Positions 7,497 through 14,154 of a stretch of DNA of 23,849 bases are shown here, piece by piece. The position numbers and the translations under genes are program-made. The stretch is taken from contig CAMZAI010000010.1 in NCBI GenBank assembly GCA_947304065.1, positions 1 to 23,849 of the forward strand. Reading direction: 5' to 3'. A model generated the notes under the pieces. That model had not been told where the DNA came from, made no database searches, and was given only the letters and a program-made list of their open reading frames with translations. Each line of letters starts with the position of its first letter. The stretch's first letter is position 1. Source of the stretch: an uncultured Clostridia bacterium (lineage in GTDB: Bacteria > Bacillota > Clostridia > Lachnospirales > Lachnospiraceae).

Positions 7497-8840
7497 TTAT
7501 TTCCACTCATACTCTGCGTAGATCGAATCATGAGCTATATAGTCCCCAAATCTACTGCTGAACATCCCCCACTCGATCTTATCCCATGTCAGAGTATCGT
7601 CATTTACCAGAACATACCTCTCACACGTTGTCCATTTCGAGGTTGTTCTTGGTGCCTCCAGAGAATAATACATCAGGTACTTCCATGTCTGCTCAGGACT
7701 CTCGTCACCTTCGATGCAGTAGGAAATATAGTCATTGCCCGAGAGATGCAGCGGACGTGTTATGAACTGCTTACCGTCATAGATCAGTTCCTTAAGATAC
7801 AGCATAGGATAATCGATCTTCTCTATCTCGCTTTCTTCGGTCGGGTATTGAGGCTCATCATAGACATAATAGTTCGCGATCCTCACGCTGCCGGGCGTTC
7901 CCTGCTCCACCTTTTTATAAAACTCATCCCAGATCTCTGCCCCGCTCGTTACATGCAGATCTTCCATGACTACAAAGCCGTCCGCCTTTACCCGCTCGAG
8001 ATCGCCGTCCTTCGCCGCCCTGCTGCCCCTGTATCTCAGTATGAAATCATAGCGCCCCGGCTCGACATTTTCAGCACTGCATTCGACATAGAGCGTTGTG
8101 TCATCTTCAGCGCCCGCGATCCTGTAGACCTTATACTTTTCCTTTATTACTCCGTCATTGATATCAAACGTATAGAGCAGTTCGCCTTTCTCGTATTCCT
8201 CCCCCGCATCACCGAACTGTATATAGCGGTAAATCTTCCCATCGATCGGTATCAGGAAATTAGACCCGTATATGCCCGTGAGCTCCGTTTCAAAAGGCTC
8301 CATGATCTCGTCATGTACGGTTCCCAGTGCTACAGAGGCCACATCCTTCATAAATACCTCTCCGTCCTCAAAATGATAGAACATGAACCCGTGCGACTCT
8401 TCTGCCCGATATACAAGATTCCCGTCGACTATGTCAAAATAATTGACAATATCCATGCACCCGTCATCCAGAACCAGCCGTCCGTCTTCCGTACGCCAGG
8501 TTGAAAAAGGTCTGTAGCTGCTGTAAAGAGGCTGGTAATATGACGCCGTCCCATCCTCACAAAGATTGATGTAAAAGCGGTTTTCAAACGGATCGTTTGA
8601 CGCCAGCCCTCTTTCGCTCACGCATACATACTTTGTCCCGCTGAGCCACTTTTCGGCAGCCGCCCGGGCATCTTCGCCGGCAATATTTCCCTCATCTGCG
8701 TTGCCGTTCTCAGTGCTGTCCGTTACCTTACCTGCCTCTTTATCTGCCGCAGCGGCCTTGCGCCCTATCGAAAACTTTGAGCACGAGCAAAGAAGCACTG
8801 CCATGCATATCACCATAAATAAAGCCATAACTCTTCTCAT
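7497..8840 (-). CDS. Lipoprotein of unknown function in the BlaI/M56 operon
   Basis: 447 residues with a lipoprotein signal: basic MRR start, hydrophobic core, and lipobox L-C-S-C with the lipidated Cys at position 20. The mature part is acidic and soluble, with a short charged linker after the Cys (about 21-60), then a domain rich in Tyr, Asp and beta-type segments. It should sit on the outer face of the membrane. No catalytic motif or known domain is recognised. GGAGG (8853-8857) is rather far (12 bases) from the ATG, but no better start exists before the signal peptide. It follows the M56 peptidase gene by 67 bases and precedes a membrane protein gene by 18. The context suggests a surface target or sensor controlled by the BlaI repressor. 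Confidence 0.8.
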   Translation of the reverse strand: MRRVMALFMVICMAVLLCSCSKFSIGRKAAAADKEAGKVTDSTENGNADEGNIAGEDARAAAEKWLSGTKYVCVSERGLASNDPFENRFYINLCEDGTASYYQPLYSSYRPFSTWRTEDGRLVLDDGCMDIVNYFDIVDGNLVYRAEESHGFMFYHFEDGEVFMKDVASVALGTVHDEIMEPFETELTGIYGSNFLIPIDGKIYRYIQFGDAGEEYEKGELLYTFDINDGVIKEKYKVYRIAGAEDDTTLYVECSAENVEPGRYDFILRYRGSRAAKDGDLERVKADGFVVMEDLHVTSGAEIWDEFYKKVEQGTPGSVRIANYYVYDEPQYPTEESEIEKIDYPMLYLKELIYDGKQFITRPLHLSGNDYISYCIEGDESPEQTWKYLMYYSLEAPRTTSKWTTCERYVLVNDDTLTWDKIEWGMFSSRFGDYIAHDSIYAEYEWK

Positions 8841-8907
8841 CCTGCTTGTCTTCCTCCTCTTCGTTCCGGCACTCGCAGTTTCGCTGCGCGAACCCTGCTT
8901 GCCTTTC

Positions 8908-9867
8908 TCATCCCGCGTTCGTGATCAAAGTAAATATGATCACCGCGATCAGAACCGTGAATCCGGCCGCGGAAAATGCGGTCATCTTCTTATACGACAA
9001 TATATTTTCTATCCTTGTGCGCACCTTCGCACCGCCGAAAGCGGACACGAACAGGCTCTTGCCCCGCGCGCAGGCAAGCAGCGTACGTGCGTATTCCTTC
9101 TGTTCTTCCTTCCCGTAACCCGCGATGGCTCTCTCGTCGCATGCGAGCTCGATATCCGCCAGAAAAGCCTTTAAGAACACCCATGACAGCGGATTGAACC
9201 AGTGTATCGCGGCGGTCAGGAAGCCGAGCAGCCTCCAGAGATTGTCGCCGCGTCGGATATGCGTGTTCTCGTGCTTTAAAATATACTCCATGTCCTTTTC
9301 CGGACAGGTCCCGGGCAGCACGATCCGCGGCTTTATTATCCCGTACACCGCAGGGGAATCGACCCGGTCGGAAGTGTACACATTATCGATCGAACAAGCG
9401 TCAGATACCTCACTCCCGCCCGATACTTTCGGACGTAAAGGCTTCGCGTCTTTGATCGCGCGCATGGTCGTAACGTACATAATGCCGAGAGCGATGATCA
9501 GCGCCGAAGCAATGATGAGCCATACCAGCCCCGCGATCTTAAACACCCTCTCCAGGACATTGACCTTATAAGTGATCGGCGAATAGCTTTCTGCCGCCTG
9601 AATGGCATTCATCGCAGCGATCGAGATTGAATCGGTCGGCTGATAAACAGTTACCGTCCTGGTCGTAAACCGCGAAATGAGCGACATCAGACTGTATCTG
9701 CTGCCGAACGCCAGCGGGCATATCATCCTGACAAACGGCACTATCCACAGAATTACAAACACCCTGCGCGGCATAAAATTCAGTTTTCTGATGAGCAGAA
9801 CGAGCAGCCCCATGGCAGACGCCGCAATGCTCATATTAAAGATCCAGTAACAAATCTCGCCGATCAT
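8908..9867 (-). CDS. M56 family (BlaR1-like) membrane metallopeptidase, short form
   Basis: 319 residues. The zinc motif HExxH is seen as HENTH, followed by the family's FNPLSW segment and the ACDE motif. Hydrophobic segments lie near the N-terminus (two), around residues 105-130, around the HExxH-FNP region, and at the extreme C-terminus. In BlaR1/MecR1 an activated M56 domain leads to cleavage of the BlaI/MecI repressor. Classical BlaR1 (about 600 residues) also has a C-terminal penicillin-binding sensor domain; this protein ends right after its last membrane segment and lacks one, so the signal is unlikely to be direct beta-lactam acylation. GGAGG (9875-9879) seven bases before the ATG at 9867 favours this start over one 18 bases upstream that overlaps the blaI stop. 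It is cotranscribed with the BlaI-type gene. Confidence 0.87.
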   Translation of the reverse strand: MIGEICYWIFNMSIAASAMGLLVLLIRKLNFMPRRVFVILWIVPFVRMICPLAFGSRYSLMSLISRFTTRTVTVYQPTDSISIAAMNAIQAAESYSPITYKVNVLERVFKIAGLVWLIIASALIIALGIMYVTTMRAIKDAKPLRPKVSGGSEVSDACSIDNVYTSDRVDSPAVYGIIKPRIVLPGTCPEKDMEYILKHENTHIRRGDNLWRLLGFLTAAIHWFNPLSWVFLKAFLADIELACDERAIAGYGKEEQKEYARTLLACARGKSLFVSAFGGAKVRTRIENILSYKKMTAFSAAGFTVLIAVIIFTLITNAG

Positions 9868-9881
9868 GGGATGGCCTCCTC

Positions 9882-10232
9882 TCACTTCAAAAGCTCCCTC
9901 AATTCCTCAGCCTCACTCTCGGATAGCTCCTCATCCTCTAGAAGCGCGGAGAACAGCGCCTTCCTCGAACCGCCGAACACCTTCTGCAGTAAGGATTCGG
10001 CCTCGTGCTTCCTGACCTCGGCCTGCGAGACCAGCGCCGTGCAGATAAAGCCCGGCTCGTCACGCCTGATGAAGCCCTTTGCCTCGAGCTTCTTGATCAC
10101 CGTGTAAGTCGTATTCTTGTTCCACCCTATCGAATCCGCGGCGATAAGGCTGATCTCCTTCGCTGAGACAGGCCCCTTATCCCATATGATCTCCATGATC
10201 TTTGCTTCGCTGTCAAATAATTTTTCCTGCAT
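9882..10232 (-). CDS. BlaI/MecI-family transcriptional repressor
   Basis: 116 residues, typical size for the family. The N-terminal winged helix-turn-helix spans about residues 1-75 (LFDSEAKIMEIIW start, then the NKNTTYTVIKKLEAKGF recognition region and RRDEPG wing). A C-terminal acidic helical dimerisation part follows. The family binds dyad operators as a dimer and is inactivated by proteolysis triggered through the M56 partner, which is the next gene, 14 bases downstream. GGAGG (10239-10243) is six bases before the ATG. Just upstream lie two copies of a dyad that would be its own operator, so the four-gene operon is probably autorepressed. The true inducer and any other regulated genes are unknown. 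Confidence 0.93.
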   Translation of the reverse strand: MQEKLFDSEAKIMEIIWDKGPVSAKEISLIAADSIGWNKNTTYTVIKKLEAKGFIRRDEPGFICTALVSQAEVRKHEAESLLQKVFGGSRKALFSALLEDEELSESEAEELRELLK

Positions 10233-10244
10233 ATCATGCCTCCG

Positions 10245-10278
10245 GACTATTACTATAGTCTAGACTATCACGATAGTC
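10245..10278. promoter_or_regulatory. Double dyad operator, probable BlaI-type binding sites
   Basis: Two copies of GACTAT-N4-ATAGTC occur at 10245-10260 and 10263-10278, 18 bases apart. A minus-strand TTGACA-like -35 (10285-10290) lies just outside, so the dyads fill the spacer, -10 and start region of the blaI-type operon. The best -10 at 17-base spacing is poor (TAGTCT, 10262-10267). Autorepression by the BlaI-type protein follows from family knowledge; the site differs from the TACA-TGTA core of staphylococcal bla operators. The divergent flavodoxin promoter is about 40 bases away and might be affected. Confidence 0.72.
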
Positions 10279-10319
10279 TATCTTTGTCAACAGGTTTTTT
10301 TTTAAGAGTTTTAATAAAA

Positions 10320-10348
10320 TTTTCACGGGAGTTTCGGTACGGGATAAT
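10320..10348 (+). promoter_or_regulatory. Possible flavodoxin promoter
   Basis: TTTTCA (10320-10325), 17-base spacer, GATAAT (10343-10348). The -10 is good, the -35 moderate. It would start transcription near 10355, just before the AAAGGAGG ribosome site at 10366-10373. Confidence 0.45.
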
Positions 10349-10382
10349 ATACAATAAACATCAGAAAAGGAGGACAGAAATC

Positions 10383-10823
10383 ATGAGCACACTGGTAGCA
10401 TTTTTCAGCGCACAGGGAACCACGGCAAAGATCGCCAAAGAATTTGCGGCAAAAATTGGTGCGGATATCTTCGAGATCGTTCCCACCGAGCCTTATACAG
10501 CCGCCGACATCAAATGGACCAATCCTTTGGCACGCTGCAACAGGGAGCAGATCGGTAAGAAGGATATCCCGATTGAGGGAAAGGTAGCCGACTTTGATAA
10601 ATACGACACCGTCTATCTCGGATTCCCGATCTGGTATTACGGCGCCCCGAGAATAATACATTCCTTCTGCAAAGAATACAGCTGGAAAGGAAAGACCGTC
10701 CATATCTTCGCTACTTCAGGCGGAAGCGGCATCGGGAAAACGGCGGAGAAGCTCGCGCCCTCCCTCGAAGGCGTCGCTTCCGTAGACGCGAAGCTTGTCC
10801 ATAACATCGAGGACCTTTCTTAA
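10383..10823 (+). CDS. Flavodoxin (short, Flavodoxin_4-like)
   Basis: FMN-binding electron carrier of 146 residues. The N-terminal phosphate loop reads SAQGTT (residues 9-14). It is followed by EPYTAADIKW and the GFPIWYYGAPRIIHSF segment that packs on the flavin, and by FATSGGSGIGKT. These match the stand-alone flavodoxins common in Clostridia, some of which lack the last strand of longer relatives; this one is at the short end. AAAGGAGG nine bases upstream fixes the ATG at 10383; upstream in-frame extension runs through the promoter and is not used. The gene is alone, divergent from the BlaI-type operon, and ends at a strong hairpin. Redox partner unknown. Confidence 0.93.
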   Translation: MSTLVAFFSAQGTTAKIAKEFAAKIGADIFEIVPTEPYTAADIKWTNPLARCNREQIGKKDIPIEGKVADFDKYDTVYLGFPIWYYGAPRIIHSFCKEYSWKGKTVHIFATSGGSGIGKTAEKLAPSLEGVASVDAKLVHNIEDLS

Positions 10824-10828
10824 GAAGG

Positions 10829-10892
10829 CCTTCTCCGCTAACGAAAAAGAACATGGATATTGATCCATGTTCTTTTTCGTTAGCGGAGAAGG
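10829..10892. terminator. Bidirectional terminator, perfect 30-bp inverted repeat
   Basis: Arms 10829-10858 and 10863-10892 are perfect reverse complements with a four-base loop (ATTG). The inner part has TTCTTTTT on the descending arm in both directions, so it can stop the flavodoxin transcript (plus) and the tRNA-Ser transcript (minus). The right arm overlaps the last nine bases of the tRNA-Ser(GGA) gene (10884-10892), and the left arm repeats those bases inverted. Confidence 0.8.
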
Positions 10893-10972
10893 AGGGATTT
10901 GAACCCTCGCGCCGCTATTAACGACCTGCACCCTTTCCAGGGGTGTCCCTTCGGCCTCTTGGGTACTTCTCC
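10884..10972 (-). tRNA. tRNA-Ser (anticodon GGA)
   Basis: 89 bases. The acceptor GGAGAAG pairs with CTTCTCC, discriminator G. The anticodon arm CACCC-CTGGAAA-GGGTG gives GGA, reading UCC/UCU. A long class II variable arm typical of serine tRNA follows, then the T arm GAGGG-TTCAAAT-CCCTC. The 3' CCA is not encoded (GCTA follows), so a CCA-adding enzyme is needed. A terminator lies between it and the upstream tRNA-Ser(UGA), and I find no convincing promoter directly in front, so it may depend on read-through or a weak start. Its 3' end is part of the 30-bp inverted repeat. Confidence 0.95.
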
Positions 10973-11012
10973 GAATTCACATAAAAGGTATTAAATTGTT
11001 GAGATCGGCCTC

Positions 11013-11041
11013 AAAAAAACCACCCAAAAAGCCAAGGTGGT
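11013..11041 (-). terminator. Intrinsic terminator after tRNA-Ser(UGA)
   Basis: On the minus strand, ACCACC (11036-11041) and GGTGGT (11019-11024) form a six-base stem with an eleven-base loop, followed by a run of seven T (11013-11019). It lies 19 bases past the tRNA 3' end. Confidence 0.7.
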
Positions 11042-11060
11042 CATGCGGCTGAACCTCAAA

Positions 11061-11146
11061 CGGAGAATGAGGGATTCGAACCCTCGGTCCCTTGCGGGAT
11101 CACTAGTTTTCAAGACTAGCGCCTTAAACCACTCGGCCAACTCTCC
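11061..11146 (-). tRNA. tRNA-Ser (anticodon UGA)
   Basis: 86 bases. The acceptor GGAGAGT pairs with ATTCTCC through one G-U pair, discriminator G. The anticodon arm CTAGT-CTTGAAA-ACTAG gives UGA, reading UCA. The variable arm GATCCCGCAAGGGACC is a clear class II hairpin, and the T arm is GAGGG-TTCGAAT-CCCTC. CCA is not encoded. A promoter sits directly upstream and a terminator directly downstream, so it is a self-contained unit. Confidence 0.96.
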
Positions 11147-11160
11147 TGACAACGCACATT

Positions 11161-11190
11161 ATGATACCACGTGTACAGATAGTATGTCAA
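11161..11190 (-). promoter_or_regulatory. Promoter of tRNA-Ser(UGA)
   Basis: Minus strand: TTGACA (11185-11190), 18-base spacer, TATCAT (11161-11166). Transcription would start about eight bases before the tRNA 5' end at 11146. An ACGGC/GCCGT inverted repeat (11193-11216) lies upstream, between this promoter and the traX-like stop; it has no U-run on the correct side, so it is only a doubtful terminator. Confidence 0.68.
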
Positions 11191-11226
11191 GTACGGCATT
11201 AGTATTTTTTCGCCGTGCTTTTCTCC

Positions 11227-11934
11227 TTACACAAACACATATGTCGCAAGCAGCGCGAGCACTACCAGATGCAGAGGATAGAAAATGTAGAAGAACCATT
11301 TGTTGAACGCATTCTTCTTTCCGGACTCCCCGTTATAGCAGTACATGAGCAGCGGAAGCACGAGGAACGCGCCGAACTGGAACACCTGCATAAAAGGCGT
11401 GCTCGATGTTATCGACATCGCGTTTGAGGCTAAAACCTCGATCGCCATAATGATCGCGAACGAGCGCCACATTTCGTTCTTGTCGTCCCTGTAAATAAAC
11501 AGGAACAGCGGCCAGAGAATATCGAATATCGGCCAGTCGCCGAACAGCGACAGTCCGCAGGCCGCGACCACGATCACGATCTTCAGCCACTTCTTCAGAT
11601 CGGTCTTGTCCCACATCCATATTACGAGGAGCGCAAGGAACAGCGTAAATATCACGCCGAAGTTCGCCGTAAAAGGCTTGCCTGTCTCATAATAGCTGTA
11701 CGCGGGCCAGGATATCAGCGTGAAAATGCCGAGGCGCAGAGCGTATTTTTTGACATCGCGCGTATGCACATAGCCCTCGTATAGCATGAACGCCATGATC
11801 GGGCCTGTCAGACGGCCTATGAAATGCATCGCCTGTCCGAGCACCGTGTAAGTCTCGACAAAGGTCCATCCGATGTGATCTATCAGCATCGCGATTATCG
11901 CAATGTACTTTAACTGGTTTCTGTTGATCTTCAT
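11227..11934 (-). CDS. TraX-family membrane protein
   Basis: 235 residues, almost entirely hydrophobic, with about seven or eight membrane segments. The N-terminus carries the family hallmarks: LKYIAIIAMLIDHIGW, then FIGRLTGPIMAFMLYEGY followed by HTRDVKKYALRLGIF. TraX of the F plasmid is needed for pilin N-acetylation, and the fold belongs with membrane acyltransferases. Chromosomal Firmicute members have no proven substrate. It is the last gene of the long minus-strand run, 21 bases after the CotH-kinase lipoprotein, with a weak AAGAAGG ribosome site. An acyl transfer role in the envelope is inference. Confidence 0.88.
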   Translation of the reverse strand: MKINRNQLKYIAIIAMLIDHIGWTFVETYTVLGQAMHFIGRLTGPIMAFMLYEGYVHTRDVKKYALRLGIFTLISWPAYSYYETGKPFTANFGVIFTLFLALLVIWMWDKTDLKKWLKIVIVVAACGLSLFGDWPIFDILWPLFLFIYRDDKNEMWRSFAIIMAIEVLASNAMSITSSTPFMQVFQFGAFLVLPLLMYCYNGESGKKNAFNKWFFYIFYPLHLVVLALLATYVFV

Positions 11935-11955
11935 GTTTGTGTTGCCTTCTTAGCT

Positions 11956-14154
11956 TCAGTTATTGCCGAGTATGTCGGCGAAGTATTTATTCCGCAGCTC
12001 TTCTGAGATGTTTTTCTCCTCGCAGAAATCCGCCACAATAAGCTTCGCCCTGCCCGTAACGGCCTTCCTGAGCGACGCTACGGACTCCGTCCAGCTCTTG
12101 TAGCTGCGGTATTTGATGTCGTGGCTCGGGTCATCGACGCCGTGCCATCTGTCGCAGTTATAGACCATGTCATGGTCCAGCCTGCCGGCCAGATCGTCGA
12201 TATAGGCGATCGCCGTCTCGTCGGAGAACACGGTCTTTGCGAGCACTGCGAATCTCTCGCAGAATATCTCCCTGAACCGCTCCGTTTCAAGCAGCCTGTA
12301 TACAAGCGCATTAAAGGTGTAGAGACCGCTGTTGAACTTGCCGATGTATCTGTCCGTCGTGCCCTTTACTTCACGGCAGAGCGAAAGATCGAGGTCAAAC
12401 AGCACGTAGAACCATTTGCCGTCCGCAGCCTTCGCCACCCGGACATTGTCGGGATCGACATTGCCGCACCAGAGCTCGACAATGAAATAATCGGCCACGC
12501 TGTTAAGGTCAACCATCGACTCGGCGTACGCATAGGCCGCATCGTCGGTCAGCTTATGCTCTTTCAGATATTTCCAGAAGTCCAGCCATTCCTTGTAGTC
12601 CTTGCCGCATTTGATCTCGCTCATCTGCTCGATCAAAGTGACTTCCTCGGGCTCGCAGCCGCAATGCGCCGCTATCATGTCTTCGTCTATGCGCTCGCGT
12701 ATATAATAGATCCCGCGGTATTCGCCGTTGATGTAGAGGTCGACGGGCCTGTAGGCCTGTACGAGCACATTGTCAATATATCCGCTGCTGACCGCAAGCG
12801 AAGAAATGTACTCGTCCCTCATGAGCGGTCCGTCATTGTCCTGCGAACCGGATCTGATGACCAGCGAATCGAACTCATCTATGTCCAGACCTTCGAACAC
12901 GCGGTATTTAAGCTTAGTCGGGCCGTAATCGGCCGAGAACTTCACGCGGTAGCTCTTCTTTTCATAGGCCCTGCTCGTGCAGCCCGTAACACAGATGCCG
13001 CAGTCGATCGTAAACTCTGACCTGCCCTTCGAGAACAAAGCGATATTTGCCTTATATTTCTTGCTCGACCTGTAGTTCGCGTTCATCGTCGACAGATCTG
13101 CGTCGGCGATCGAGATCATCAGAACGTCCAGCTCGTAATCGGGCTCGGCGATAAAATAGTTGTAGGTAGCAATAAAGCTGTCAAGGCAGCTCTCGTCTTC
13201 CGCATAGGCCCTGACCGCACAGGTTTTGTCAATGACGATCGGATTGCCGTCCCAGATCCTCGAATATCTGTCGGGAGCGCTTCCGTCGAGCGTATAACGG
13301 ATCTTGCCGCCGGTCGTAAAGCTCACTGCCACGGAGCCGTCGTAGAAACCGGGTTCAAGATCAACCGCGGGTGTATCCGCCATCCTGCCGAATCCGCCGC
13401 TGTTCTCCTCTCCCAGACTCGTTTTGGTATAGATCCTGTATCCGCCCAGACCGTCCCTTCCGTAGCTCGCGTCCGCGGGAAGGCGCGTATACTGGACCAT
13501 ATCGATGATATTGCCGTCCGCATCGGCCAAATATACTTTTTCGCCGAAATACGAAAGCTTAAACGCAAGATCGTATCCGTCCTCTTTGTAATAGTCTCCG
13601 GTGCAGTAGAAAACCGCGTATCCGCCGGGCTCGAGTTCGGCCTCGGGCAGCGGGTAGTCAGTCAGATGCTTCTTCGAATCCGAGAGATAATAATCCGAGA
13701 GCATGACCGTCTCTTCACTCGCGTTGTAGAGCTCGATCATATCAAAATAATGCCCGTTGTGTTTTGCCGTTGAATTGTTGGTCGGAAGGACCTCGTTGAT
13801 ATACAGAGCTATCGGAGGTACCTCGGGAACGGGCGTGGGGCTCGGCGTCGGCTCCTCTGTGGGAGCTTCCGTGGGCGTGGGAGCCTCGGTGGGCGCCTGA
13901 ATTTCCGTAGGCTTTGCAGCGTCCGTGATCTGCGCTGCCTGAGTCGGCTTTGCAGGGTATCTTGTAACATTGCCCGATGCGCTTCCCTTGCCGCTTCCGG
14001 TACAGCCCGCAAGCAGCAAAACGGCAAACAACAACAGAGCCGCTAAAGCATGCTTTACCGGCCTCTGCGAATGATCTATTCCGTTAATTTCTTCTGCTGA
14101 AGATTGCTTCCGCGAGGAACAGGTCCTCGGGAGTGGTGATCTTAATGTTCTCAT
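11956..14154 (-). CDS. CotH-kinase family lipoprotein with lamin-tail and chitobiase-like domains
   Basis: Surface lipoprotein of about 732 residues from the ATG at 14154. LLAGC gives the lipidated Cys (residue 51 in this numbering). Then come a Pro/Thr linker with PTEAPT repeats, a lamin-tail domain (IALYINEVLPTN to GGYAVFYC), a chitobiase-type beta domain (KIRYTLDGSAP), and the CotH domain. The latter shows KKSYRVKF, DGPLMRDEY, NGEYRGIYYIRERID, GNVDPDN and FYVLFDLDLS, which contains the metal-binding D-x-D. CotH proteins are atypical kinases that phosphorylate surface proteins such as spore-coat CotB in Bacillus. The start is uncertain: no ATG, GTG or TTG lies between the ispD stop and the signal peptide. 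The ATG used here overlaps ispD by 71 bases and has AAGGA four bases upstream; an ATT at 14088 would give a more normal 28-residue signal peptide. Confidence 0.85.
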   Translation of the reverse strand: MRTLRSPLPRTCSSRKQSSAEEINGIDHSQRPVKHALAALLLFAVLLLAGCTGSGKGSASGNVTRYPAKPTQAAQITDAAKPTEIQAPTEAPTPTEAPTEEPTPSPTPVPEVPPIALYINEVLPTNNSTAKHNGHYFDMIELYNASEETVMLSDYYLSDSKKHLTDYPLPEAELEPGGYAVFYCTGDYYKEDGYDLAFKLSYFGEKVYLADADGNIIDMVQYTRLPADASYGRDGLGGYRIYTKTSLGEENSGGFGRMADTPAVDLEPGFYDGSVAVSFTTGGKIRYTLDGSAPDRYSRIWDGNPIVIDKTCAVRAYAEDESCLDSFIATYNYFIAEPDYELDVLMISIADADLSTMNANYRSSKKYKANIALFSKGRSEFTIDCGICVTGCTSRAYEKKSYRVKFSADYGPTKLKYRVFEGLDIDEFDSLVIRSGSQDNDGPLMRDEYISSLAVSSGYIDNVLVQAYRPVDLYINGEYRGIYYIRERIDEDMIAAHCGCEPEEVTLIEQMSEIKCGKDYKEWLDFWKYLKEHKLTDDAAYAYAESMVDLNSVADYFIVELWCGNVDPDNVRVAKAADGKWFYVLFDLDLSLCREVKGTTDRYIGKFNSGLYTFNALVYRLLETERFREIFCERFAVLAKTVFSDETAIAYIDDLAGRLDHDMVYNCDRWHGVDDPSHDIKYRSYKSWTESVASLRKAVTGRAKLIVADFCEEKNISEELRNKYFADILGNN

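Noticed and set aside
7530..8504. Plus-strand open frame of 324 codons opposite the lipoprotein gene
   Set aside because: Antisense shadow: the opposite strand codes for a protein with a clear lipoprotein signal and ribosome site, and this frame has no ribosome site or recognisable domain.
10236..10382. N-terminal extension of the flavodoxin frame
   Set aside because: It reads through the BlaI-type operator and the promoter; AAAGGAGG and the conserved N-terminus place the start at 10383.
10829..10892. tRNA-associated repeat considered as an integrase attachment site
   Set aside because: The copied tRNA end is inverted and adjacent rather than directly repeated at a distance, and there is no integrase or foreign-looking DNA nearby.
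12121..13020. Plus-strand open frame of 299 codons opposite the CotH domain
   Set aside because: It lies wholly across the conserved CotH motifs on the other strand, with no family resemblance of its own.
13800..13990. Repetitive G/T-rich DNA, considered as a tandem repeat array or mobile element end
   Set aside because: It simply encodes the Pro/Thr linker of the CotH lipoprotein; the repeats are imperfect and in frame.
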